64,000 bases of DNA, taken from NCBI GenBank assembly GCA_040768665.1, contig JAXGMN010000039.1, forward strand, positions 65,271-129,270. Reading direction: 5' to 3'. Each line of letters begins with the position of its first letter. Positions within the stretch are counted from its first letter, which is position 1. The position numbers were made by a program, and so were the translations under genes. This DNA comes from JABWBD01 sp040768665 (GTDB lineage: Bacteria; Planctomycetota; Planctomycetia; Pirellulales; Thermoguttaceae). Positions 52,154-63,025 of this stretch are shown piece after piece. The notes beneath the pieces were generated by a model, which worked only from the letters and a program-made list of their open reading frames with translations, did no database searches and was not told the origin of the DNA.

Positions 52154-55100
52154 TCACGATATCCAAGGACCTTCGAGCTGAAGGACAAAGTCGATCGCTT
52201 GTTGCTGTACCCGGTCTTGACCGCCCGCCGACGATGTGGCGCGGACCTGTTCGAATGCGATCGCTTCAAGCCAGAAGTCACCGTCGGTCAGGGTGAGGCG
52301 GTTGCCTTCCGCTTCGAGAACGTCGTCGCTGGGCGAATCGTGGAGTTTTAGCAAGTCGTCGCCCGAGGAGCCGTTGAGCGTAAACCGATGGACCTCTTCC
52401 GAATCAAAGGTCCATCGGATGCCGTTGGCAACTACCAAGTGCTCGCCGGCGCCGGGCGAATTGGAATTTCCCGCGGGCGCGAAGGAGAATTCATCACTGC
52501 CGCCGGTGCCGAGGAGCGTGACCTGCGAGCCGATGCGTCTCATTTCCGGGGCCTCGCCGCGGCGAATTGCCGCGGCGCGCGGCAGATCGCCGGCAATTTC
52601 CTCCGCCCGCGCGACGACCTCGCGGATGGATTCCTGCAGAGGCGGCGTCGATGCCAGGAAGAATCGGAGTGAGACGGGTGTTCGCGTGAGACTGCGTTCT
52701 CCGAAGCTGTAGTCGACCGCCTGCTGTTCCGGTGCGAGAACAATGCCGGAAAACAGGTCGTTGCCGGCGGTTCCCCAGGGCTCTCCGTTAATGGTTCCGA
52801 GGACGTCGATGCCGTCGACGAACGCTTCGGGCTGGGTTTCCTGAACCGAGTAGGTCCCGGCGGGCAGATGTTCGATGTGATAGGCTCCCTCATCGTCGGT
52901 CATGACCACGATTTCCACCGTCTGACCGCGGAGATCGGAGCCGGTCAGGGTCACCGTAACGCCGGGGATCCCAAGCTCGCCTTCTTCTCGGACACCATTG
53001 TTGTTGGCGTCGAACCAGACGTGGCCGGAAACGCTCGCGGTCATCGGGTCTTCGGTGAGGGTCACCACGTGTTCGTCGGGCGAGGCTGCCGATACTGCGC
53101 CGCCGATACCGTCGCCGGCCACCGCAAGCCCCAGGCGGATGCTCTCATCGTCCTCGTCAATATCGTCCGCCACGGGGGTGATCGTAACTCGCCGGATCTC
53201 GCCGTCGGCACTGCCCGCCGGGAACGTGACGCTCGTGTCGCTCAGGACATAATCGTCCGCGTCGAGCGCCGTGCTGCTGGCATCGACGGCCAAGTCGACG
53301 ATTACGTCTTCGCTGAGCGTTCCGCCGTTGGCGACCGACAGTCGCAGTTCGACCTCATGGGTGCCGCCCGTTTCCAGGGCAACGCTGGAGGCGTCGACGA
53401 AGGAGACGGTCGCCGTGTCGTCGTTGAGGATCGTGCCCGTGCGTGTGCCGCCTTCCACGTCGAAGATTTCCGCCAGCGCGGTGTCGAGGAAGATAATCTC
53501 GTCGAGCGAAACCGTGAAGGTCTCATCCCGCTCAACCGTGGCATCCTGGGGAACCTCGACCCGGATGACCTGAGTTTGGGAATCGGTGAATTCCAGCACG
53601 CCGTCATTGTCGAGGTAATCGCTGTCGGCGACGGTCGCGGTTCCGTCGCTGGTGGTATACACGATCTGCAGTCCGCCCTGCACCGGATTCGACAGGGTCA
53701 CCTCGAAATCGAACGGGGTATTCCCATTGCCCGTTCCTTCCGGCTGGGAAACGCCGGAAAAGGAGATGGTGAACTCGTCGTCGTCGAGAATGGTGAAGAC
53801 CAGCGGGCTTCCTTCCGTGCTGATCCGCTCGGCAGCACTGGCACTGATTCCGGAAATTGCCGCGGCCACCACGCGGAAGGTCTCATCGGGTTCGACGATG
53901 TTGTCAGGATTGATTTCGATCGTGACCGAGTGGGTCTCACCGTCGGTGCCGGCGAAGGAAACCGAGCCGCCGGTGCCCAGGTAGTCGCCTCCGGCTGCCG
54001 TCGCGGTCTCGTCTTCCAGCAGATAATTGAAATCGAACCCGCCCTCGACGACGCCGGAGAGGGTGACGTCGAACGTGGCGAGAGTATTCGATCCACCCGT
54101 CCCCTCCGAGACGACCAGGTTGGCCGCCGAAACCGTGATCGTCGCCAAGTCGTCGTCTTCATTGGTAAGCGCCGCCTCGACCGGCTCCAGGCTGCCATAA
54201 TGCGAGTCGCTGCTGCTGGCGGTGGCCACGACCGCGTACTGCACGTCGCCGTCGACCACCGAATCACCGACGCCCTGGACCGTCAAGACCTGCGGAACAT
54301 TCCAGTTCTCCGGCGTGAACGTAAAGCTACTCGTGGCAACCGTCCCTTCCGTCTCGTCGGACGTCGTCCAATTGATGGTGACGTCCGCCGTGGGCCGGCT
54401 GTTGAGCACGACGGAGAAATCCACCGTGCCGCCCGCTTCCGTCGTGGCGCTCCCCTCAACGGGCGTCATCCGTATGCCGGGCGTGTCGTCGTCGAGGTTC
54501 GTCAGCGCAACGTCCGAGGGATCAAGGCCGTTGTAGGCAGAATCGCCGCTCGTCGCCGGTGAAAGGACCACCGAGTAGTCGATATCTCCATCGACGGTGT
54601 CGTCATCGACACCGGTGACAGTGACCGTCTGGGGAGTCGCCCAGTTGGTCGGTGTGAAAACAAGGCTTTCGATCAGGAGGGCGCCCTCGGTCGGATCGCT
54701 CGATGCAACCGCCACGGTCACGTCCGCAGTCGGGGCAACGTTCAGCACGACCTGGAATGTTGCCGAAGCGCCGGCTTCCGAGGTCGTTAACCCGGCTACC
54801 GGACTGACCAGGACGGCGGGGGTGTCGTCGTCGAGGTTGACTGCCTCAAGATCATCCGAAATAAGGCCGTCGAAATTGGCGTCGGTGCTGCGAGACTCCG
54901 CCGTAATGTGATACTGGACGGCCCCGTCGACCTCCTGATCATCCACTCCGGTGACCGTCACCGTTTGAGGGACGTTCCAGTTGGCGGCGGTGAACATCAG
55001 GGTCGCCGGATCGACCGTCCCCTCGCCGGTATCGCTGGAGCTGAAATCGATGTTGACCGCGGCAGTCGGCTGGCTCACGAGGACCACCGTAAACGTAGCC

Positions 55101-58100
55101 GTCTGGCCGGACTCGCTGGTGGTCAGCGGCAGCTCTGCGGCGATTTCAAAGCCGGCTTCGTCATCGTCCAGATTGGTGAGCGTGAGGTCGTCGGCGTCCA
55201 TGCCGTCGTAGTCGGGATCGCTGCTGATGGCCGGGGCCGTGACGACGGTATAGGTGATATCGCCGTCGACCTGGGGATCGTCCTGGCCTTGGACGACGAC
55301 GATTTGTGCATCATTCCAATTGGCGGAGGTAAACGTCAGCCGGACCGGTGAGAGGGTCCCTTCGCTGGTGTCGCTTGAGGAGACATCGATCACCACGTCG
55401 GCGGTCGGTTCGCTGGTGAGCACGATGCTCAGGCTGGTCATTCCGCCGCCCTCGGTCGTTTCCAACCCATTGAGAGCGGTCACCACAATGCCGGCCGAAT
55501 CGTTATCGAGATTGGTGAGCGAGACGTCTGCGGCATTCATGCCCGCGTAGTCGGGATCGTCGCTGACCGCCGGCGCTGTGACGATCGTGTACGCGACGTC
55601 GCCGTCGACGCGGTGGTCGTCCTGGCCGGTGACAGCGACCGTCTGGGGCACGTTCCATGTGGCGGGCGTAAAGGCCAGCCGGCTTACCGAAGCGACGCCC
55701 TCGCTGGGATCGCTCGAAGAAAGGTCGATTACCACGTCCGCCGCCGGCCGGCTTTCAAGCACGACCGAAAAGGTGGCTGTGCTGCCCGCTTCAGTCGTCG
55801 TGCCGGTGGTGGGCGTGACCCGGATGCCGGGCGCATCGTTGTCCAGGTTGGTCAAAGTCACGTCGGGAGGATCGAAACCGTTGTACTGCGTGTCGCTGCT
55901 CGTGGCGGCCAGCACGGTTACGGTGTATTCGGTGTCGCCGTCGGAGAGATCGTCGTCGACGCCGGTGACGGTGACCGTCTGGGGCGTGGACCAGTTCGAC
56001 GCCGTGAAGACGAGGCTCGCCACGGAGACGGTGCCCTCGGTGGTATCGCCTGAGGCGATTGGCACGGTCACGTCGGACGCGGGCGGGGCATTCAGGACGA
56101 CTTCGAAGGTTGCCGATCCGCCGGACTCGGACGTCGTCAGACCCGCCACCGGGCTCACCAGGATCGCGGGTGCGTCGTCATCCAGGTTGATTGCCTGGAT
56201 CGCGCTCGCTGTGAGTCCGTCGAAGTTTGGGTCGCTGCTGCTCGATTCCGCATTGATCTGGTACGAAATGTCGCCGTCAACGTCTGCGTCATCGACTCCG
56301 CTGACCGTAACCGTCTGGGGGACGTTCCAGTTGGCGGTGGAGAAAACGACGGTTGCCCCTTGCAGCGTCCCTTCTCCTGGGTCGCTCGAGCTGAAGTCGA
56401 TAGTGACCGTGGCGGTCGGCTGGCTTGCCAGGACCACGGTGAAGGTTGCCGTCTGTCCGGATTCGCTGGTCGTGAGCGGCAACTGTGCGGCGATCTCGAA
56501 GCCGGCCTCGTCGTTGTCCAGATTCGTGAGCGTGATGTCGGCCGCATCGATGCCGTGGTAGTCGGGATCACCGCTCGTGGCCGGGGCCGTCACGATCGTG
56601 TAGTCCACGTCGCCGTCGACCTGCGGATCGTCCTGCCCTTGCACCACCACGACTTGCGCCTGGTCCCAGTTGACGGGCGTAAACGTCAGCCGCACGGGTG
56701 AAAGGGTCCCTTCGCTCGTATCGCTCGACGACACATCGACGACCACGTCGGCGCTGGGCTCGCTGGTCAGCACAATGCTCAGGACCGTCATGCCGCCGCT
56801 CTCCGTGGTCTCCAGTCCGTTCAACGGGGTGACCACGATGCCGGCTTCGTCGTCGTCGACGTTGGTCAAGGCGAGATCCGCGGCGTCCAATCCGGCATAG
56901 CCGGGATCGGCGCTGGCCGCCGGGGCGGTGACGATCGTGTAGGCGACGTCGCCGTCGATCCGGTGATCGTCCTGGCCGGTGACGGTGATGGTTTGTGGTA
57001 CGTTCCAGTTGGCTGAGGTAAACCTCACCTGGCTGGCCGAGGCAACGCCCTCGCTGGAATCGCTGGACGACAGGCCGATCACGACGTCCGCCGTGGGGCG
57101 ACTGCTGAGCACCATCGAGAAAGTCGCCGTCCCGCCGGCCTCGGTGGTCGTTCCCGTGGAAGGCGAAACGCGGATGCCCGGTGTGTCGTTGTCGAGGTTG
57201 ACCAGGGCCACGTCGGGCGGATCGAACCCGTCGTAATTCGAATCGGCGCTTGTGGCCGCCGAGACGATTACGGAGTATGCGACGTCGCCGTCGGAGAGAT
57301 CATCGTCCACTCCGATCACGGTGACAATCTGCGCACTCGACCAGTTCGCCGGCGTGAATACGAGGCTATGGACGGACACAGTCCCCTCGGTCGTATCGCT
57401 CGAGGCGATTGGCACCGTCACGTCCGCGGTGGGCGGGGCGTTCAGCACGACCTGGAAGGTCGCGGTGGCGCCGGCCTCCGAGGTCGCCAACCCGGTTATC
57501 GGGCTCACCAGGACCGCGGGTGTGTCGTCGTCCGTATTGACCGCCTGAAGATCATCCGTCGTGAGGCCGTCGAAATTCGGATCGCTGCTGCGGGTTTGGG
57601 CGGTAACCCGGTACGAAACATCGCCGTCGACCTCCTGGTCGTCGACGCCACTGAGAGTAACCGTCTGGGGAACGTCCCAGTTCGCCATGCTGAAAAGAAG
57701 CGTCGCCGGCTGCACGGCTCCCTCACCCGTATCACTCGAAGTGAGGTCCACGTTGACGGCGGCGGTCGGTTGGCTCACCAGGACCACGGTGAAGGTTGCG
57801 GTCTGGCCGGATTCGCTCGTGATGATCGGCTCCTGGGCGGCAATCAGAAAGCCGGGCTCGTCGTTGTCGAGGTTGGTGAGCGTGAGATCTTCGGCATCGA
57901 GGCCGTTGTACGCGGCATCGCTGCTGATGGCCGGGGCGGTCACGACGGTGTACGACACATTGCCGTCGACTTGGGGATCATCCTGCCCCTGCACCGTCAC
58001 CACCTGCGGCTGATCCCAATTGACGGATGTAAACGTCAGTTGGGTCGGCGTGAGCGTTCCTTCGCTGGTATCGCTTGAGGAAACATTGATGACGACGTTG

Positions 58101-60161
58101 GAAGCGGGCTCACTGGTGAGCTGGATGCTCAGGGCCGTCATGCCGCCGCTCTCGGTCGTCTGCAGTCCGTTGAGAGCCGTCACCACGATGCCCGCCGAAT
58201 CGTCGTCGAGGTTGGTCAGGGCAATGTCCGCTACGCTCAGGCCCGCGTAGCTGGGATCGCTGCTGGTCGTCGCGCCCGTGATAATCGTGTACGAAACGTC
58301 GCCATCGGCCCGGTCGTCGTCTTGGCCCGTTGCGGTGATCGTCTGGGGCACGTTCCAGTTGGCCGGCGTAAACGTCACCAGGTTGGCAGATACCGTGCCT
58401 TCAGTTGTGTCGCTCGACGAGAGCGCGATCGAGACGTCTGCCGTCGGGCGGGCGTTCAGCACAACCGAGAAAGTGGCCGTTCCGCCGGCTTCCGTCGTCG
58501 GACCGCTCGGCGGGCTGATCGTGACGCCCGGGGCTTCGTTGTCGCGGTTGGTAACGGAAACGTCGGCCGCGTTAAGATCCTGGTAATTCGGGTCGCTGCT
58601 CGTGGCAGGGGCAGTGACGATCGTATAGGCGACGTTTCCGTCCACGAGATCGTCGTCCTGGCCCGTGATGGTGACCGTGCGAGGCACGTTCCACGTGGCA
58701 GGCGTAATCGTGATGCTCGAGGGCGAGACGGTTCCCTCGCTCGTATCGCTGGACGAAAGTGCAATCGTCACATCGGCCGTCGGCCGGCTGGTCAGTGCGA
58801 TGGTGAAGGTGGCGGTGTCTCCCGATTCGCTGGTCTGACCCGTGGTAGGTGTAACGGTTATGCCGGCCGAATCGTTGTCAACATTGGTGATCGAGACGTC
58901 GGCAACCGCGAATCCCCCGTACACCGGGTCGCTGCTGACGGCTGCCTCGGTGACGATCGTGTAGGCGGTATCTCCGTCGACGACGTCGTCGTCCTGGCCG
59001 GTCACGGTGACGGTCTGCGGCACGTTCCAGTTGGCCGCCGTGAAGGTAACGCCGGCCGGCGAGACGGTGCCTTCGTCAGGGTCGCTGGAGGCAAGACCGA
59101 TGGTGACATCGGCTGTCGGCCGGCTGTTGAGGACGATTTCGAAGGTAGCCGTGCCGCCCGCCTCGGTCGTCTGGCCGGTGGTGGGCTGGACGGTGATGCC
59201 GGCGATATCGTTGTCCGTGATCTGGAGTGTTGCCTCGTCGCTGCTGGTGTCGATTGCGACATCCGGTGCGCCGCTTGTGATTCCGGTCAGACTTACCGTG
59301 ACCGTCTCAACAGCTTCGACGATTGCGTCATCGATTACGGGAACGTCGATAGTGGCCGACGTGCTGCCCGCCGGAATCGTTACCGAACCGCTGAGTGCCG
59401 TGTAGTCGCTGCCCGAGGTGGCGGTGCCGGCGACGGTATAGCTGAGCACGGTATCGGACGAGTTGGCTTCGGTTTGCGAGACCGTGAAGCGACCGTTCAC
59501 TGGCCCCGACTCGTTCCCTTGCGTCGTCGCGGCAATGCTTACCTTGGGGCCTGTCTGCTCGACGATCGGAATGGACGTGTCGACAAAACTGATTCTGCTC
59601 AACGGCAGGGCTACCACGGTGTCGAAGAACAGGATGCTTCTGTCGGCGGTGTTGCCGGTCAGGGTGAGAGTGCCGGAAGTATCAGCTTGAAACGGCACGC
59701 TGAACAGGAGCAACTCCGCATCGCGCGGCGAAGGGGCGACCTGATCTGCGTCCATCCCGCCGACTTCGTTGATCAAGCCGCTCGACAGCGTGTCTCCCGA
59801 CGTGAAGTGATTGTATGGACCGGTGTGATCGATGGAGGCGGTTGGTGATATCAGACCCGAATTGTAGGTCAGGTCGAAGTAAGCTTGAAACACCCCTTCC
59901 GCGCCGGCTCCCCGGATGTCCTTCACATAGGCTCGCAGGAGGAAGTCGTCTCCGACGCTCAGCGAACTGAGGGGACTGCCCCCGGCATCGGCGAATTCGA
60001 ATCGCAACCTCAGATCGGCAGCCAGGAGCATTCGGCTTTCAAGCGCCTCATATTGGAGGGATCGCGTCGCCCGTCTCTCGGCTCCTACCGGCGACTGCCT
60101 CGCCCCCTCGACTTGATTTGCCGCGAGAAGCGATCCAACGAAATCGTCCAGCCCTATCCAT
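52154..60161 (-). CDS. Giant extracellular repeat protein (Calx-beta-like domains, SdrD-B domain), N-terminus frameshifted
   Basis: From ATG 60031 the frame encodes 2,625 residues. Residues about 1-160 look like a cohesin-like beta domain (LRLRFEFADAGGSPLS...). A Calx-beta domain follows, then fifteen related domains of about 112 residues (each with TFTPANWNVPQTVTVTGQDD-like and NLDDD). Three more Calx-beta domains, an SdrD-B domain (SVSGHVWFDANNNGVREEGE) and a C-terminal tail complete it. Codons just upstream continue in frame as RATRSLQYEALESR, the planctomycete extracellular motif, so the start is further out. ATG 60161 with GGAGAGG upstream opens a basic N-terminus in another frame; removing one base of the C run at 60103-60107 joins them. 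Probable adhesin or matrix protein; cell-surface location. Confidence 0.85.
54150..59240 (-). repeat. Tandem domain repeats (about 338 bp) with a four-domain super-repeat
   Basis: Fifteen consecutive about-338-bp units can be followed by the recurring GTTCCAGTTGG-type block on the plus strand (near 54,300; 54,640; 54,970; 55,310 and so on to 59,025). Four distinct subtypes recur in fixed order: GIRVTPTTGTTTEAGG, GIVVTxLNGLETTESGG, GFEIAAxLPLTTSESGQ and xAVLVSPVAGLTTSEAG. The set repeats three times (about 1.35 kb each) plus one extra first-type domain. Confidence 0.85.
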
Positions 60162-60432
60162 ATCCTCTCCGTTCCCGAATGTAGGTACAGGATGGAACGA
60201 GAATCACCTGACCTCGCCAGCAGGTCCTGCCGCAGGTTTATTGCGGATGCCCTATAAGGCGTATTTCATTTGAGTGGTGATTTTCCCTTCCTCGATCCTA
60301 ATCGCCGACGTGCGGTGGCGGAAGACTCTGATAGACCGACTGTGCCTGGATATCGTCCGGCAGACGCCTTACGATCCTACCGGGCAAGCGCAACGGGACC
60401 TCACTCGGCAAGGGATGGGTGAAAGCGTGCGG

Positions 60433-60609
60433 GTAACCATTCACGGGGCGGAAGCGAGGGGGGCAAGTCCATATTTTCGGCCGGCGCTTATGCCGCCAAA
60501 TAAATCAATCGGCCGAAAAGTGGACCAGCCCCGGCCGTGGGCGGAAACGGTTACCACTCGAATTGGCCGAAAAATGGACCAGTCCCCGGCCGCGGGCGTG
60601 AACGGTTAC
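60433..60609. repeat. Palindromic repeat, family A copy 3 plus half copy
   Basis: A full family A unit (ends GTAACCATTCACG and GGAAACGGTTAC) followed directly by a second right half (GGCCGAAAAATGGACCAGTCCC...GTGAACGGTTAC). The rest of 60162-60698 has no supported gene. Confidence 0.85.
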
Positions 60610-60698
60610 GCTTGCGGAGTCGCAGAACCGGCAAGAACGCCAAGTTGCCGCGGCACCGAAGTGCCGCGGCAACCAATTGGATCACGGCGAGGGATCGA

Positions 60699-62255
60699 TC
60701 AGATCAACTCCTCGAAGTTGTCCTCGCCGAGCGAGGAGGGAGTCACGTCGGTATCTCTATGGAAGCGGTCCCAGCCGTCCCCGCCATCGACATTGATGGC
60801 CGACAACATCGGCAACGTTGATCCATTGATCACTCGGAAGGTGTCATTGAGACCGCCCAAGCGGACGTCAATCTCATTAGCAATGGCTGTCGCGGAGATC
60901 AGCATGATGTCCTGGTGGGCCCCGCCGACATCACCCGGATCGTAGTGAAGCGAATCCATCCGAGCATGGGTGATGTTGACCTCGTTCCGCGCGTCATAGA
61001 GCACCATCCGCAACTCGCCGAAGATCTCGTTCCGGGTACCCGGGTTCCCCGAGATATTGACCAGGTCGTCCCCGTCGTCGCCCTCGATATACATCGCATC
61101 TCCCAACACGGCGGGAGGAATGGAAAGGGCTATGTCCGAAAGCTCGCCGATAAAGGAGCCCGCGAGAATATGCGTCTCGCTGCCTGAGGTGGATGTTCCA
61201 CCGGCGGCGGCGTCGTTCTGGATGAGCAGACCCCACAGAATCTCCGAATCGCTCATGGAGAAGATATCGCGGCCTTCATCGTTATAGATTTCCAACGGCC
61301 CGCCCTCGGTCGAGTGCGTACCCAGCCTGCTGTTTTGCACGCTGGTCTGGGTATCGCCGTCTCCATTGCTGATCGTCACCGAGCCGAGAACCTCGGCATT
61401 GTTAAAGGTCGAGATATCCATTGCCAGCGGCACCGTGTCGCCGTTGTCGATTTCTACGGAGCCATAGACCTGGCTGGCGCCCGTGAACGTGGTGCGACTG
61501 CCGCCGTCGCCATTGTCGATGTCGACGGCGAGAAAGTCCGGCGGGAAATTGCCCATGCCGAACCGCGATGCGCCCTGGACTTGCAGGATGTCGTTGCCGT
61601 CCTCGTTGATCATCCAGAGAGCAACCGGTGTGGCGCCGCCTCCGTCCAGCTCGCTGCTGTCAATCGTTGTCTTGGAGCCGCCGCCGGCGCCGTTATCGAC
61701 GATCGTGTCCCCGTAGACCGCCGTCCGATAAATGTTCAGGGTATTGAAGTATTCTCCGCTGGTCTCGGTGACCAGAAGGTCTCCCGTGATAATCAGATCG
61801 ATCGTATCGTCTTCGAGGTCGGTAACATCGCCCAGATTGTTGATGTTGCCGGCGTCGTTATCAATGACGAGATCTGCCGGGGTCCGGGAGGCTTGTCCAT
61901 TGTCGCGTTCGACAAAGTGGAAGGTGTTTCCCGAAAACTCACCCAGGTTCACTTCGATATTGCCGGTGATGTTGTGGACGGTGGTCTCGAGCATCGTCGA
62001 AGCGCTGCCGTTCAACGTCAGCAGCGTTCCGTTTAATCCGGCAATCGTGAAACTATTGTTGTTGTTGACGGCCGTGCGAACTTCAACCTCGCAAGGCTCG
62101 TTGTTGCCAGTCAGAGCCAACACACCCCCGACATCGCTGACATCGACGATAGGCGTCAGCACCAATCGTGGTTCGAGCCCTTCGACTCTTAAACGCTTCG
62201 GGTGAGACCCGATGCTTCGCGAAGCCCGTTTCTTCCGATTTCTTCTCCCGAACAT
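60699..62255 (-). CDS. Extracellular protein with planctomycete N-terminal motif, beta-helix-like repeats
   Basis: ATG 62255 (GGGAGA upstream, spacing 8) gives 518 residues with a strongly basic start (MFGRRNRKKRASRSIGSHPKR) and the motif VEGLEPRLVLTP seen in planctomycete exported proteins. The body is a run of short, Asp/Gly/Asn-rich beta strands (FTIAGLNGTLLTLNGSAST, DTIVDNGAGGGSKTT, GSVEIDNGDTVPL, LGSVTISNGDGDTQTS), probably a beta-helix. The end (DGGDGWDRFHRDTDVTPSS) carries no known anchor. Its N-terminal extension to 62429 is open but not needed. Same strand and type as the giant repeat gene downstream. Function unknown, likely a surface or matrix protein. Confidence 0.75.
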   Translation of the reverse strand: MFGRRNRKKRASRSIGSHPKRLRVEGLEPRLVLTPIVDVSDVGGVLALTGNNEPCEVEVRTAVNNNNSFTIAGLNGTLLTLNGSASTMLETTVHNITGNIEVNLGEFSGNTFHFVERDNGQASRTPADLVIDNDAGNINNLGDVTDLEDDTIDLIITGDLLVTETSGEYFNTLNIYRTAVYGDTIVDNGAGGGSKTTIDSSELDGGGATPVALWMINEDGNDILQVQGASRFGMGNFPPDFLAVDIDNGDGGSRTTFTGASQVYGSVEIDNGDTVPLAMDISTFNNAEVLGSVTISNGDGDTQTSVQNSRLGTHSTEGGPLEIYNDEGRDIFSMSDSEILWGLLIQNDAAAGGTSTSGSETHILAGSFIGELSDIALSIPPAVLGDAMYIEGDDGDDLVNISGNPGTRNEIFGELRMVLYDARNEVNITHARMDSLHYDPGDVGGAHQDIMLISATAIANEIDVRLGGLNDTFRVINGSTLPMLSAINVDGGDGWDRFHRDTDVTPSSLGEDNFEELI

Positions 62256-62570
62256 AGTAGAGTCTCCCAACGCCAGAGCATTACCAGGGCAAGCACTTGC
62301 TCCTTCGGCCCTCTTGTGGAAAACCAGACTCTGATCCGTCGGAGCTGGGACTTTCTCGCCGTCAACTTCCGCTAGTGGACCTCCGCACCCGACAACCGCT
62401 ACCATCCAAGCGAACGAAAATCGCTTCAACGAGAAGATAATGCCTGGCCGGTTTTGAAGGTCAATGCGGTTTTTCCGCGAATGGCATAAGTATAGTTACG
62501 GCCGTTTCCAGGCGTCAATCCCCCCAAACCGAAAGAATCGTCTTAATGGGAACGGTTGCCGATCGGTGAG

Positions 62571-62693
62571 GTAACCGTTCACGGGGCGGAGAAGGGGGGG
62601 CAGGTCCATGTTTTCGGCCAACGTCTTTGACGCCAAAACACTCGAATGGACCGAAAAATGGACCAGCCCCCGGCCGTGGGCGTGACCGGTTAC
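62571..62693. repeat. Palindromic intergenic repeat, family A copy 4
   Basis: Complete unit: GTAACCGTTCACGGGGCGGA at one end, ATGGACCAGCCCCCGGCCG and CGTGACCGGTTAC at the other. It lies between divergent genes for extracellular proteins. Short open frames in 62256-63025 (for example 62722-62958) lack supporting signals. Confidence 0.88.
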
Positions 62694-63025
62694 TCGGTCA
62701 GCCGGCCTTCTTGGAAAGGCGGTGAACGAGCACAAAGCTTCTCCGAAAAAGCAGTTTGCGGATGTTGTAGAAGGGGAGCCTGCAAAGTCGCCGAAGACGG
62801 CAAACTCTGCAAAGCTCGCCTGCCCCTCGCAACTGGCAAACCGGCATGCGACCGGCAGCGTTGGAGTGTGCGTCACAAACATCAAGAAGTGCACTGTTGA
62901 CACCGACGGAATTGCTGTTATTGTGGGGGGTGTACTCTTCGTGTGTCAGGTCGTTTGATTTCTGTGAAGCATGACTTATCGGCGTTGGTGCTTGTTCGGT
63001 TCTCCGATTCCTGAAGGGGTTGCTC

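Noticed and set aside
52868..59848. Series of plus-strand open frames opposite the giant repeat gene
   Set aside because: They repeat with the same period as the coding repeat below them, as expected for shadows of a repetitive gene.
62722..62958. Possible 78-residue protein with GTG start
   Set aside because: No clear ribosome site; starts next to a palindrome. Could be real but nothing supports it.
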